A DNA stretch of 64,000 bases. Origin: Eublepharis macularius (lineage: Eukaryota > Chordata > Lepidosauria > Squamata > Eublepharidae). The translations under genes and the position numbers were made by a program. The stretch is taken from contig NC_072790.1 in NCBI RefSeq assembly GCF_028583425.1, positions 62,954,052 to 63,018,051 on the forward strand, read 5' to 3'. Positions 50,101-57,240 of the stretch are shown here, piece by piece. The number at the start of each line of letters is the position of its first letter. Within the stretch, counting starts at the first letter, position 1. Under the pieces are notes generated by a model. The model made no database searches. It worked only from the letters and a program-made list of their open reading frames with translations, and had not been told where the DNA came from.

Positions 50101-50604
50101 ATAAAACCACCAAGAAGTTTTGTGCACAGTGAACTTAAGTGGGAAGTGTCGCTGGTCAAGTGTCCCACGGTTTAAGTGTCCTGGGAAGTAGGACAGAACT
50201 GCTCTCCGGGTTTTGTTCTGGAAAGTTTTTGAAGTAGTTTTATTTTTTTTTTAAATCGTTTGCTACCTGCAGGTGGTTAGGTTCGTGACAGCATAAATCA
50301 CTGGCCCATAAATGGCTTGCTCTGTTGGAGAAAGGTTTGTTTACCTTGAAAGAAGCTGCAAGATCGAGTCTATTGGTTAAAAAGAAATCCCAACGCACAT
50401 CCATTATAGCCCACCAGATAGACTTCAGTTCAAATGACCATTGTACAATAACTGCGCTGCAAGTTTTGCAGAGTGCACTGTTCAAGGCTATTTGAAAATC
50501 ATCTGGCCCTCAGTGGTTCAACCCATCTCAAACAAAAATTGCATACCTCTTGGTCCAAGCCAAACATCCAGATAGCTATTGATTGTTTTATCCAGGGATT
50601 CCAT
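26016..50604 (-). CDS. ELOVL5: ELOVL5, very-long-chain fatty acid elongase 5 (whole coding region, seven exons)
   Basis: Condensing enzyme of the ER membrane that adds two carbons (malonyl-CoA) to C18-C20 polyunsaturated acyl-CoAs. Coding exons on the minus strand are 50604-50547, 48703-48516, 43295-43218, 38434-38263, 30024-29900, 27516-27382 and 26147-26016, totalling 888 nt (295 residues plus stop). All junctions are GT-AG and the phases agree. The translation follows human ELOVL5 (299 aa) without gaps until the C-terminal tail, which is four residues shorter. Diagnostic sites are [11 protein letters not shown] (residues 120-130), the catalytic histidine box HVYHH (143-147), [13 protein letters not shown] (173-185) and a lysine-rich C-terminus ending RKQRKD, as expected for ER retention. 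Trp231 is present, the position at which ELOVL2 has Cys and which is reported to limit elongation of C22 substrates. ELOVL2 and ELOVL4 fit less well. The start is the only ATG in the first coding exon in the right frame. Confidence 0.97.
26285..26500 (-). repeat. MIR-like SINE (type C) in ELOVL5 last intron
   Basis: Plus-strand view: tcctcacaaaaaccctgtaa, ctgagatcacccaatgagtt and attctaaccactataccgta. Full-length but diverged, 140 bp from the last coding exon. Confidence 0.6.
27382..27516 (-). CDS. ELOVL5: ELOVL5 coding exon 6 (residues 208-252)
   Basis: 135 nt (45 codons, phase 0) between acceptor GAACAG and donor CAG|GTAAGC. It reads [20 protein letters not shown], then PMGWLYFQ and the last membrane segment ending TNFYIQ. 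The Trp of PMGW is residue 231. Confidence 0.95.
28830..29175 (-). repeat. MIR-like SINE (type C) interrupted by a hairpin MITE
   Basis: Left part ends at cagctctgtgaagttagaca. Right part resumes with gactgactggcctaaggtca and runs to gatttgaacctgggtctcct and the head complement. The MITE at 28949-29083 splits it. Confidence 0.7.
28949..29083. mobile_element. Hairpin MITE inserted in a SINE
   Basis: Ends gccatttccacacggcttac on the left and gccgtttccacacagcttac on the right (complement strand), with a further inner inverted pair around gtgaaatctcgcgagaagac. A short caaag duplication (5 bp) is the best fit at the edges, so the superfamily is uncertain. Confidence 0.65.
29900..30024 (-). CDS. 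ELOVL5: ELOVL5 coding exon 5 (residues 166-207)
   Basis: 125 nt between acceptor CTTATAG and donor CTG|GTGAGT. Together with the single nucleotide carried over from exon 4 it gives [20 protein letters not shown] and continues through [18 protein letters not shown], all conserved in ELOVL5. Confidence 0.96.
30025..31400 (-). other. ELOVL5 intron 4, part downstream of the DIRS-like element
   Basis: No repeat or gene recognised. With 37502-38262 it is the original 2.1 kb intron. Confidence 0.6.
31440..31629. repeat. Left inverted terminal repeat of the DIRS-like element
   Basis: About 190 bp, GC-rich, matching the reverse complement of 37304-37493 almost base for base. The outermost ~40 bp beyond it are unique to this end and are mirrored in the internal complementary region. 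Confidence 0.92.
31728..31818. repeat. Internal complementary region of the DIRS-like element
   Basis: The left part (31728-31787) is the reverse complement of the element's left outer end. The right part (from about 31786) is the reverse complement of its right outer end. The two meet at a shared TC dinucleotide (31786-31787). This head-to-tail joining of both ends is the DIRS hallmark thought to template closure of a circular intermediate. Confidence 0.92.
32051..33616 (-). CDS. Tyrosine recombinase of the DIRS-like element
   Basis: 521-residue open frame. The first ~180 residues overlap the methylase-like frame and are probably only partly translated. From about residue 185 it is a tyrosine-recombinase (phage-integrase fold) protein with an SAM-like N-terminal domain, the Arg, His-x-x-Arg and Tyr active-site boxes in order, and a short tail. 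It replaces the DDE integrase of LTR elements and explains the lack of target duplications. It looks uninterrupted. Confidence 0.92.
   Translation of the reverse strand: MPGSHTHLAVGYQERRVAPCYTRGWVRQCPGRCPQQGPFTGPRVGTERRVRWADLPDVGSSSDRRVRHCGDHQGPHVLFQGRERPPLYWGCLPVYVDAGLALHVSSIPLDSQGPVQDRGGRDGLHPGGPLLATAGLVPEAPADVPTDICQSAPSARPSPEREPGPPRSQEAAPNGLADRSSPIGFTDEVQRVLLNARRPSTRRAYAAKWRRFELWALARGVVPDNSPLGVVFEYLCHLRGLGLKASSLKVHLAAISAAHTRVEGATVFSHPQSRQFLKGMYNLYPPVSAPVPQWSLSLVLSRLMLPPFEPMATCPLDMLSYKVAFLVAVTSARRVSELSALRSDPPFLVFHPNKVVLRPCLGFLPKVVSAFHLSQDISLPAFFPQPSSKGEKALHSLDLKRALAYYLDRTKEFRSCPHLFVCFGAKDKGNRASSQTLSRWIVTAISKAYSLAGVACPLHVRAHSTRSQASSSALLRGVPLVNICKAATWSSADTFVRHYAVDVNAEQDVSVAKAVLHSLFS
33067..34785 (-). 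CDS. Reverse transcriptase / RNase H / methylase-like polyprotein of the DIRS-like element
   Basis: 572-residue open frame. The first ~230 residues form a DIRS/Ty3-type reverse transcriptase with the YLDD active-site box. An RNase H domain follows at about 310-430. The C-terminal part, from about residue 450, resembles the DAM methylase-like domain typical of DIRS elements. It starts 174 bp after the gag-like frame and overlaps the recombinase frame by about 550 bp. It looks uninterrupted. Confidence 0.9.
   Translation of the reverse strand: MAELDAEIVSLLAKGAVEELPYEDSVKGFFSRFFLVPKKDGGLRPILDLRGLNAFLKVTKFKMVTLAAVIALLKQGDWFAVLDLKDAYFHVGIRKEHRKYLSFVYRHRVFRYKVLPFGLSTAPRVFTKCVAPVVSFLREEGCTIFPYLDDWLIVAESESRLLQDIGLVLSTCQRLGLLVNLEKSKLVPSCKVSYIGALLDSVEGKALLPLERARSLRGLVSMFKRNRFQSVRTIQCLLGHMAAATSVVPFARLRMRPLQNWFVRRYDALLHPPSLKFSIPRVILSSLDWWLSDDNLFRGTPFGYQHHDITVTTDASLLGWGAYCGDVSVQDVWSDREKTLHINVLELRAIRFALVSLTALLRNRHVLVQTDNTTAMYYVNQQGGTVSMALCREATLTWQWAIKNGVSLRAIHVAGSDNARADALSRVPLLDHEWELNVECVGPIFRMWGHPVIDVFATAATTKAHTFCSRAGSDPLSIGDAFQFTWTQGLHYMFPPFPLIPRVLCKIEEDGTDCILVAPFWPRQVWFPKLLRMSQRTYVSLPPRQDLLLNGSLVHHDPRKLHLTAWRIVPPR
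34960..37131 (-). CDS. Gag-like protein of the DIRS-like element
   Basis: 723-residue open frame. The N-terminal ~55 residues hold several paired cysteines (CLQC, CLFC, CKIC spacing), suggesting a metal-binding knuckle. It is followed by a long Ser/Pro/Arg-rich low-complexity region and a more ordered C-terminal half ending in a Gln/Tyr/Arg-rich tail. Position and composition fit the first frame of vertebrate DIRS elements. No host homologue is suggested. The frame looks uninterrupted. Confidence 0.8.
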   Translation of the reverse strand: MPLKMASKALFKHCLQCHTKMAKTDGHELCLFCLGETHNVTACKICQGFTSKARQERKARLNSSLWQKVMSGGAPLPSSKAGPSPSAERHSRAGSVASARSGSKPRPPSTSASRAASPAQGPVRPPRSASSTRSDPRPTSEPRILVPSPRSEPTSGSVPMKPKRSKPRSPSKVRSASVPRSSSEPAKKKKKTKHHRSPRPAPQEEVIVLPHTPSPHLGSPEPEDITVPVPDPMAFETVPAEFSSGPEPSPHRRSRPSLPLRSPRLEPSPSPRRSRPSPARPSPPPVGRERHGSGDSVRSVRSTASRHRQASYLPSPYRCQWEGAPAGFSVSEPRPSTSRSAWAPPPLQVPESQLGSDEEDGESFGGYQSESWSEPSPAEELVPSADSPFEDLRIYADQMARMAKALEMDISSAVPQTKDKLLKRIYGDNPAYVGFPMLEGIEEIVEKVWQVPCDQPPTSKRIEQLYKIKQGTWPALVKHPPPSSLVTEEFNPRRSGHSSVPADKEGKKLDAMGRRQYIVSSLGLRIANYQTIMAGYQLYLWEKLASYTRDLPPEQKAVVSLLQTEAVRLSKQQMNAGSHAADTAARGMASAVVLRRHSWLRSTALSQEVRSRVESMPFEGDSLFSKSTDETLKKKKEDRQTARSLGLAPADKPSSRSRYAPRSGPYHYQGRYQQQRPGYQQYPAYQQRPYPPAQQQRRRRPFKPRQAQQPAQQKDQQGAGRQY
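37304..37493. repeat. Right inverted terminal repeat of the DIRS-like element
   Basis: Reverse-complement partner of 31440-31629. The gag-like frame begins about 170 bp inside it, so this end should carry the element's promoter (family inference). Confidence 0.92.
38263..38434 (-). CDS. ELOVL5: ELOVL5 coding exon 4 (histidine box)
   Basis: 172 nt, residues 109-165 plus one nucleotide of codon 166, between acceptor TTCATTAG and donor CATT|GTAAGT. It carries [20 protein letters not shown] and the elongase histidine box HVYHH. The following intron (38262-30025) is 8.2 kb, of which 6.1 kb is the DIRS-like insertion. Confidence 0.97.
39422..39454. repeat. (GT)n / G-run microsatellite in ELOVL5 intron 3
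   Basis: About twelve GT units followed by a run of G. Confidence 0.8.
39528..39588 (-). repeat. L2 LINE 3'-end fragment
   Basis: The minus strand reads ccttgagtctcagtgagaaa and ggcggactataaata, the same as the 3' end of the LINE at 63205-63235. Confidence 0.7.
40132..40320 (-). repeat. 5S rRNA-derived SINE
   Basis: On the minus strand the head resembles 5S rRNA: cccgatctcagcagatcttg ... gggtcagtacttggttgggg. A SINE body ending cataagtcagttgcgacttg-like follows. It matches the 5S-headed SINE type described from squamates. ELOVL5 intron 3. Confidence 0.65.
40875..41160 (-). repeat. tRNA-derived MIR-like SINE (type A), full length
   Basis: Minus-strand copy with the head tggtgtagtggttaagagtg, box B (ggtttgattcccc), core caccttgggctagtcac, and the 3' end ccgtctgagtgggcat/gggcagtatataaatc-like, ending in a (TNN)n trinucleotide run at 40880-40935. 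It lies in ELOVL5 intron 3. Confidence 0.75.
41780..41845 (+). repeat. SINE tail fragment
   Basis: agatggactcccttgtttga, tccagcagggctccttctta and cgttcac match the tail found on several squamate SINEs. A related short piece lies at 46850-46910. Confidence 0.35.
43218..43295 (-). CDS. ELOVL5: ELOVL5 coding exon 3 (residues 83-108)
   Basis: 78 nt (26 codons, phase 0) between acceptor TTGTTAG and donor AAG|GTAACA. It reads [16 protein letters not shown], then a short variable piece ending ADMK. It matches the luminal loop of vertebrate ELOVL5 and is too short to stand out as a long reading frame. Confidence 0.95.
43296..48515 (-). other. ELOVL5 intron 2
   Basis: 5.2 kb. Holds the SINE at 44893-45008 and a short LINE-tail-like stretch at about 46240-46315. 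Otherwise nothing recognised. Confidence 0.6.
44893..45008 (-). repeat. tRNA-derived SINE type B, head part
   Basis: The minus strand begins gggggttgggctgcagctta, then the A and B box region (gttcaatctgtagcgtctcc) and part of the body. The tail is missing. ELOVL5 intron 2. Confidence 0.55.
48516..48703 (-). CDS. ELOVL5: ELOVL5 coding exon 2 (residues 20-82)
   Basis: 188 nt between acceptor TTTCAG and donor GAG|GTAAGA. It encodes the first membrane segments, including [13 protein letters not shown] and the conserved [17 protein letters not shown] stretch. The frame joins that of the start exon exactly (58+188 = 246 nt, 82 codons). Confidence 0.96.
49541..49738 (-). repeat. tRNA-derived SINE type B, near full length
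   Basis: Plus-strand view: catgaagctgccttatacag ... gaaatgaacctggggccatc ... tttaccacagagctacagtc. Diverged. ELOVL5 intron 1 of the coding region. Confidence 0.65.
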
Positions 50605-50613
50605 GGTAAAAAC
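50547..50613 (-). CDS. ELOVL5: ELOVL5 exon with start codon (residues 1-19)
   Basis: The exon has nine nucleotides of 5' UTR after an acceptor ending CACCCAG, then ATG at 50604-50602. Codons 1-19 read [19 protein letters not shown], plus one nucleotide of codon 20. The donor is AGAG|GTATGC. A further noncoding first exon must lie upstream and was not seen in the window. Confidence 0.93.
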
Positions 50614-51224
50614 CTGGGTGAAAGAGAGAAGCTGAATGTTAACTTTTGTCCAAAATGAAATTCAAATATATAAATTAAGAGTATTATCTTGAATCAATGT
50701 ATCCAAATTCTCAACATGGCTAAATCTGTGGATACTTAAATCCAAAAATTGCAGCTATAAATGGACAAGACAGATCTTTCTTCAAAGCTGAAACACACCC
50801 CAGATTTGCAGAAAAATCTGAAATCCACCAAACCACACACAGGCAGAGTTAACCCCTCCATGATAAAAAGATTACTTATAGCTTTAAGAAACAGATGCCC
50901 TCAGTGGTCATTGCTAGGCAACTGCAACATTATTGTCAGCATGCAATCCTGTCAGTGGAAGGTGGGGGGGGGGAGGGGCCCTTTCAAGGTTGTTTTGTCC
51001 TTTGAGGGAGGTTTTATCTGCTAGGCCCAGCAGCAATCTCCAGGGAAGGAAAGCACATGCCCCCAAATATCCCAGGCTCATCTGAACCATGCCATCTGAT
51101 GCATGTCAAAGAACCATGCCAATGAAATGCAGGAACACTATTTCCTTGTTAGCTTGTTCAAAATCACATATGCTCTACAACGTTAACAGAAGTGCCTGGA
51201 ACTTGCTGAACATGCTCCTAAATG

Positions 51225-51320
51225 TCTGCATTTCTCATGCGACATCACGCCAGGAAGACGCTGTCGTTCCGGGAGCTTGGCGTGTATTCCATGGCCGGTA
51301 AGCAGTGTGAAAACGGCCTG
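51225..51320. mobile_element. Fragment related to the 28949-29083 MITE
   Basis: Shares the gaagacgctgt core and the terminal ggtaagcagtgtgaaaacgg end. The left terminus is not recognisable. Confidence 0.4.
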
Positions 51321-51661
51321 TGTGTCAAAGAACGCTGCAAACTGCAAGGTACTGAACACAAGAACACTCTTATATTAGAGACTCACTGTAGACATGCAAC
51401 TGTATGAATCGCTATCCACAGGGTTCCCAACACTGCCTTGGCAAACACCAGATTTGGGGAGGGGGCTGCTTGGGCAGGCAGTTTGGGGAGGATGTGATGT
51501 CACTTGTGGATGAATATCTAGACTGCCTTCCCATATCTCTATGATCTTTTCCATAGAGACTAGAGAAAATTCCTAGAGCATCAGTATGTGGAGGCTATTA
51601 TTTTTTCCTTCTGTTAAATTCCTCAGGGATGAAAAACGGGCTACAGCTAACAGGTGCCATC

Positions 51662-51901
51662 TAAGAGCGGGACCACAAATGACGCCTGACACAGGTTGGA
51701 CACCAGTCAGCTTCCCTCAAGTTTTGATGGGAAATGTAGGCATCCTGGTCTTGCAGCTTGACTCTCTGACTGCTGTCCCATGGACTTTTCAACTGTCACT
51801 TGTCCAACATTCCGCCAAGCTGCCTACATTTCCCATCAAAACTTGAGGGAAGCTGGCAAGTGTCCAACCTGTGTCAGGCATCACTTGTGGTCCCGCTCTT
51901 A
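51662..51901. mobile_element. Palindromic MITE (240 bp)
   Basis: Ends taagagcgggaccacaaatg on the left and taagagcgggaccacaagtg on the right (complement strand). The inner arms pair cttccctcaagttttgatgg with its complement. A TA duplication is possible at the edges. Intron 1. Confidence 0.7.
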
Positions 51902-52519
51902 TAAGTCTCTACCTACATTGTTCACATTTTGACTACGTGAACAGGACTTATTTTTGTCCTGTGCGCAGTTCCATTGTTACTTTTAATGCTGCTGTTAGCA
52001 GAATACCTGACATACGTATGCATGCATTTCACATATGACCAACAGTACACCACGAGATTTGTTTCACATAGGCCACTAAAAGCACTCCCAGCATTTCTAG
52101 GCCAGTTACACAACTACACAATCTACACTGGAGAGACACACACACTCAGAAACCGTGCTTTCCCTTCTTTGTCCTACATTAACATGAGTGCATATAAGAA
52201 GCTGAAAGATGACATTATAAGGACATTTCCTTATAAATCTATGATATCTTAAGGAGTGCTCAATATTTAATGTGCAAGGCATCCAGGTAAGAACTTGCTT
52301 GCATTCAGCAGCTGATAATCGTAGGAAGATAAGTGCAGGAAGACAACAGGAGATGGGAGAAGGCCTGTTAGAATTCAGAGAAGTATTTAAGTCTATTAGT
52401 GTAATGAAACACATTAAGGGGATGAACAGTGATCACTCAAAATCTCACAGAAACAGTGAAAACAGTCTTAAAGGAATCATATACGGAAAATGTCAAAATC
52501 TAATCAACATGTTCCTACT

Positions 52520-52728
52520 TGAATGTGTGGAGAGTGCCTGCAAGTTAGAGCTAACTTATGGTAACCCCTGGTGGGTTTTCATGGCAAGAGACTAATAGAA
52601 GTGGTTTGCCATTGTCTGGCTCTGCAACCCTGGGAGGGTTGGGAGGTCTACAATCCCATTACTAATCAAGGTTGAGCCTGCTTAGCTTCTGAGATCTGGC
52701 TCACCTGGGCTACTCAGGTTGGAATACC
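52520..52728 (-). repeat. 5S rRNA-derived SINE
   Basis: Minus-strand copy. Plus-strand view: aacttatggtaacccctggt, agtggtttgccattgtctgg and gagcctgcttagcttctgag, the last being the complement of the 5S internal promoter region. Confidence 0.65.
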
Positions 52729-53194
52729 TACCTGAATAGTGAACCACAATGTCTACAAGACTAAATGAGAAACTGAAACTGTAGCTATTTGAATTATGAC
52801 TACTTGTAACTACAGAAGAAATATATGATTGAGAGAGACTCTCCTGAATACCTCATCCCAGTTTATAAATAAACTCTGAGTTGCTTTAAATCAATGAGCA
52901 GTAAAGACTTCAAACAGGGTAGTAATTCATTTTAACGAGGATTCTGAGCATTTGAACAAAGCTTAGGTGCAGCCCAATACTAAATGAGTAAATACAGCAG
53001 AACAAGCTGTGGTTTATAGAGGCCTCTGTTCCTTTCCTGCATTCTGAGAAGTGTAGCTGAACCCTTTGCAGAAAACAAAGACCGCACCTCTTTTCTTTGC
53101 ATAGTAGGCATTGTTATTATGCAGCTTTCTGTCATCTGAGGATTAGAAGCCTCCTTGCAGCTTATTTCTACACCAAAAGTTCAGGAGGCAGTGC

Positions 53195-53402
53195 ATTTAT
53201 TTAGTACATTTGTATCCCACTCTTCCGCCAAGGAGCTCCAAGTATGTCACACTCTTCCATTTTATCCTCACAACAATCCTGTAAAGTAGATTAGGCGGAG
53301 AGGTGACTGGCTCAAGCTTCATGGCCCTGTGGGGATTTGAACCTGGGTCTCCTTGGTCCTAGTCTGATACTCTAAACCATCACAACAAGCTGGCTCTCTT
53401 CC
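53195..53402 (-). repeat. MIR-like SINE (type C)
   Basis: Plus-strand view: ttatcctcacaacaatcctg, gatttgaacctgggtctcct and ctctaaaccatcacaacaag. Confidence 0.65.
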
Positions 53403-53459
53403 AGTCCTATTGCCAGCAGAGTTGCTGCACTTCATTAGCAAACACCTAACTTAAGGCGG

Positions 53460-53600
53460 GGGCACAGCCTAGGAGCAAAGCATATCCTTTGCATATCCCA
53501 GGTTCAACCCCTGGAATCCCCAGTTAAAAGAAACTTGCAGAACAGCACCGGTGAGACTTCCGCCTCTGCAAAGCCATAGTGAGGTTGAGTAGCTACATTA
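53460..53600 (+). repeat. Diverged tRNA-derived SINE type B
   Basis: gcacagcctaggagcaaagc, ttcaacccctggaatcccca and the gagacttccgcctctgcaaa body match the type B layout. The tail is missing. Confidence 0.5.
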
Positions 53601-54529
53601 CAAAGCAACATTATATATAATCCACCCAGGTCTCATGGAGCAAGTAACAAGCTCCAATTAGTATTGTGGTAACAGCTACGGGAGACATTTATCTCTCAAT
53701 TTACGGGTAGGACACTTCCTCTAGTAATGTTGTGGGAATGCAGCCATTCAAACACATTGCAGGGGCCTTATTGAAGAGAAACTGCAGGACTAACTGTCCC
53801 CCATTTGAAGGGCAAGTAGCTTTTCCTGGAACCAAGCGGTGGTAGTGATAGTAAAACACACATTGGCCTGTTCTCTTGCATCCCTCACGGAGCAACAGCA
53901 AAAGGGCAGGTACAGCTTTTCGATCCTGACTGTATGCCAAAGACTCTCTTAACAACCTTGACTGTCAGTACAGAAAAGAATATGAGGGATAACTAATCTT
54001 CATTAAGTGATCTTCGGCATGTACCCTTGGATTATTCCACTAGTCTAAACTTAATCAGGCTGTGCCTTACCCAAAGCACCTGAAATGAATTTAATATCAG
54101 AAAGTAATAAGCATGACTTATATTTCTGTAAGACTAAATCCATCTCCACCCACCCTTCAACAATCCCAAGGAGGCTTGTAACTCCTATCTCCCAGCACCT
54201 TGCCCATTCTTTGCTCTATGCAGAAATCCGGGCTGATGTGCTAAGGCAGACATTTCATTCTCAAGCTTTTTGGACACTTGAGATGTCTTTGACAGCATGA
54301 GTACTGGCTTTGCACAGTGCAAGACAAGCCATGCGTTGGACAGAATACAAAGAGTGGTACAACATCCACAGCTCCTTAACACACTTGAATCAGGCATGTA
54401 AGTGTCAAGATTCAGCAGCAGCCGGGAATGTCTCAATGCTTGCAGAAAGATAGCTGAATTTACTAACAGAAATGTAGAATGTGGCAATAAAGACTTCATA
54501 CAGAAAAAGTCTAAGAACTCCATTTCCAC

Positions 54530-55040
54530 GATGTACAAGACCTTCTAAAGTCAACCAAAATAACACAACTCTGTGTGCAAACTTTCAAGCTGTCTAGAAC
54601 TCTTCCTCAGGCCAGATGTCAAAAAGCAGAAAACGGGGGGGGGGGGGAAGAGAAAAATAGCTTACAACTTATGTTCTTAAGGCCTCTCATCAGAATTTGA
54701 TCAACTATTGATTGTATTTTCAAACTGAGTGGTTTCCTTTTTTGCTACTTGTTCCTAGTACCCCAAAGGTGCAACCTGATACCAGCCAGCTACATCCTGT
54801 GCCCAATGAAGCCAGGAAAGATTTCTGTACAAGATGTTGGAAGAGAAGCCTTCAGATTATTGTCTGGAACATCCCTCCAACCTCCATCATTTTTGTTTGT
54901 TTACTTACAGTCAATTCTAGACAATTCAAAGTTTTGCATGCCAAGATGTGTTACTGTGCTTGGTCTTAATAAAAAATATTGTTTTTTTGTTGTTGTTGTT
55001 GTTATGGACCAACACAGATACCTACTTTTAAAATATACCC
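54530..55040 (-). mobile_element. Possible Penelope-like pair of inverted 3' fragments
   Basis: At 54575-54622 the minus strand reads CTGAGGAAGAGTTCTAGACA, then GAAAG, the same layout as the hammerhead-like segments elsewhere. At 54960-55020 the plus strand has an aataaaaaatattg stretch followed by a gaccaacacagatacct end similar to Penelope 3' termini. The middle is unrecognised. Confidence 0.35.
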
Positions 55041-55046
55041 ATACTC

Positions 55047-55505
55047 CAGGGGTCACCAACATAGTGCCTGTGGGTACCACAGTACCACCTTTCCTGGTGC
55101 CTGCTAGATGCTTTTAGAAAGTGGACAGGGCCACATGGGCTTTTTTCCACCCAACAAAGCTTCTGACTGGCCACTGGAGATCTGATTGGCTGTGCAGATT
55201 TTTTAAAAGTTGCTTTGGCAGTGGCTGCTACTGCAGCAAAAGGATCTTCACTGTGTGACTGCAGGTAAGCTGTCTGTATGCAAGAAAATATTTGTAAACA
55301 ATATGTTCACTTTAAATTGTATCCTGTTAAACAGAGCTTCTTCCTGAAACATTGAAAAGTTACTATTAGGGTTACGCATAACCTCACTCCCAGGACACTC
55401 TGTGGCTGACTCCAGCTTCTTGGAAGCCATTTTGTGGTTGCACTCACCACCCTGTGACAGAATCCCAAAGATGCCTGCAGGCTCAGACAGGCTGGGGATA
55501 CCTCC
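55047..55505. mobile_element. Probable hAT-type non-autonomous element
   Basis: Begins caggggtcaccaacatagtg and continues with gtgcctgctagatg and gattggctgtgcagatt blocks seen in a widespread squamate repeat. The right end (near ggctggggatacctcc) is only loosely complementary and no duplication is evident. Confidence 0.45.
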
Positions 55506-56348
55506 CCCCACCTCGCCAACACACACCGTCATAAGTCATCTTCAACTGATTTTTAAAAATTACACATATATTATAAATATTTTTAAAATTAAGTTGAAGA
55601 AGAAATTCTCTTTTGTAATCCAACATTCTCGGAAACAGCATATTCTCAAGGTAAGCCATCTATTTGTTATCTGAATCTCCATGTGGTCATCCTGTTGACC
55701 AATCCAGTAACAAATGACTGGGCTATATAACACTGTCAGACCACAATCTCCTTCGGACCAAAAAGGATTACCTAAGTGAGAAATGTATTGTATTTTTAAA
55801 AAAGAACTACAACGTCTACTCAGTCACAAGCCTAATCTGTTCATTGCACTGCTTCTAGGAAGTATAATTTTTTTTCTTTTAACACAGCACTGTAAAAACT
55901 TTACAGAAAGGAAAGAATGATGGAAAGCCAAAGTTACTGCTCTACCTTTTTCACAGGTCAGGCGACCAATTCATTCAACACATTTCTTGCGGAATATTCC
56001 CTAAAAACGCAAGACAATCTTTTTTCCACCTCTTTTCTCACTCCAATGCTATAACACAGTTCAAGTGAAAAAGTTACAAGGGAAAAACACAATCTATTGT
56101 AACTATGAAGACTCTACAGATACAAGGAAATCGTTTCTGTTTTCTCTGCAACATATTAATTCCTGTCATTAAAGCCAGCTTTTGTTCCCTTAAATCATAG
56201 GGGGAGGGAGGAAAAAGGTATCAGTTTTCAGTCCGTTTACAGGCTTCAGTTTCTTGGAAATACACTTCCTTGGGAGTAACTTCCATCGGTATTTGTGTGA
56301 CTAGCCTCCAACAGAACATACAGAAAACTGCATTGTAAAACTAGTTCC

Positions 56349-57235
56349 AGATAGGTTGCCATGTCAATCTTTACCAGAAGAATAAAACAGGAATCCAGTG
56401 GCACCTTAAAGATTAACAAAACGTATTCCAGTGGTTGTTGTGGGTTTTCCGGGCTGTATTGCCGTGGTCTTGTCATTGTAGTTCCTGACGTTTCGCCAGC
56501 AGCTGTGGCTGGCATCTTCAGAGGTGTAGCACCAAAAGACAGAGATCTCTCAGTGTCACAGTGTGGAAAAGATGTAGGTCATTTGTATCTACTCAGGAGG
56601 GGTGGGGTTGAGCTGAGTCATCCTGTAAGAGTTTCCCAGGGTGTGGAATGCTAATGGCGGGAGGCTTCACTGTATCCTGAGGAGGTTCTTTTGCATATGG
56701 ATTGGTGCTTGATGTGCTAATCTGTGACACTGAGAGATCTCTGTCTTTTGGTGCTACACCTCTGAAGATGCCAGCCACAGCTGCTGGCGAAACGTCAGGA
56801 ACTACAATGCCAAGACCACGGCAATACAGCCCGGAAAACCCACAACCACCATCGTTCTCCAGCCGTGAAAGCCTTCGACAATACATAAAACGTATTCCAG
56901 CATAAGTTTTGTGAATCAGAATTCATTTTACCCCATGTACTCAATTATATATTCATTAGATCGATTCTTTTCAATTTACAACAGAAAGACACGGGGCAGG
57001 GAGATGTTAAAAGAGACCATTTTAAAACAAGATCCAATTTTAAAAAGTAATCAGTTTATTCAGAGTGGATGAATTCACCCACTGAGTGAACTGATTACTT
57101 TTTCACTATAATATAAAAGCATCAATTTAATGGACTGACACTTCAAAGTATCTGATGAAATGACCTCCAATTCATGTAAGTTTATGCTAGAATAAATGGT
57201 TAGTCTTTAAGGTGCCACCAGACTCCTGTTTTACT
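56349..57235 (-). mobile_element. Older Penelope-like element with inverted arms (interrupted)
   Basis: The left end (56349-56417, resuming at 56901) and right end (about 57150-57235) are diverged reverse complements carrying the gtggcaccttaaag / ctttaaggtgccac core seen in other copies. The 3' tail is on the left. The middle (56940-57150) is unrelated AT-rich sequence. A decayed hammerhead-like motif starts at 57152. The 56432-56886 element inserted into its left arm later. Confidence 0.6.
56432..56886 (+). mobile_element. Penelope-like inverted-arm insertion nested in another Penelope-like element
   Basis: Same subfamily as 11490-11757 but with longer arms and a single-copy middle (about 56565-56720). 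The outer arm ends pair 56432 with 56851, followed by a 35-nt tail (56852-56886). A 14-bp duplication, aaaacgtattccag, flanks it at 56418-56431 and 56887-56900. Hammerhead-like motifs lie at 56487-56521 (minus) and 56762-56796 (plus). Confidence 0.8.
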
Positions 57236-57240
57236 GTAAA

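Larger units (their letters stand above)
50614..52519 (-). other. Upstream intron of ELOVL5, first part
   Basis: Contains the MITE fragment at 51225-51320 and the palindromic MITE at 51662-51901. No upstream exon was recognised. Confidence 0.5.
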
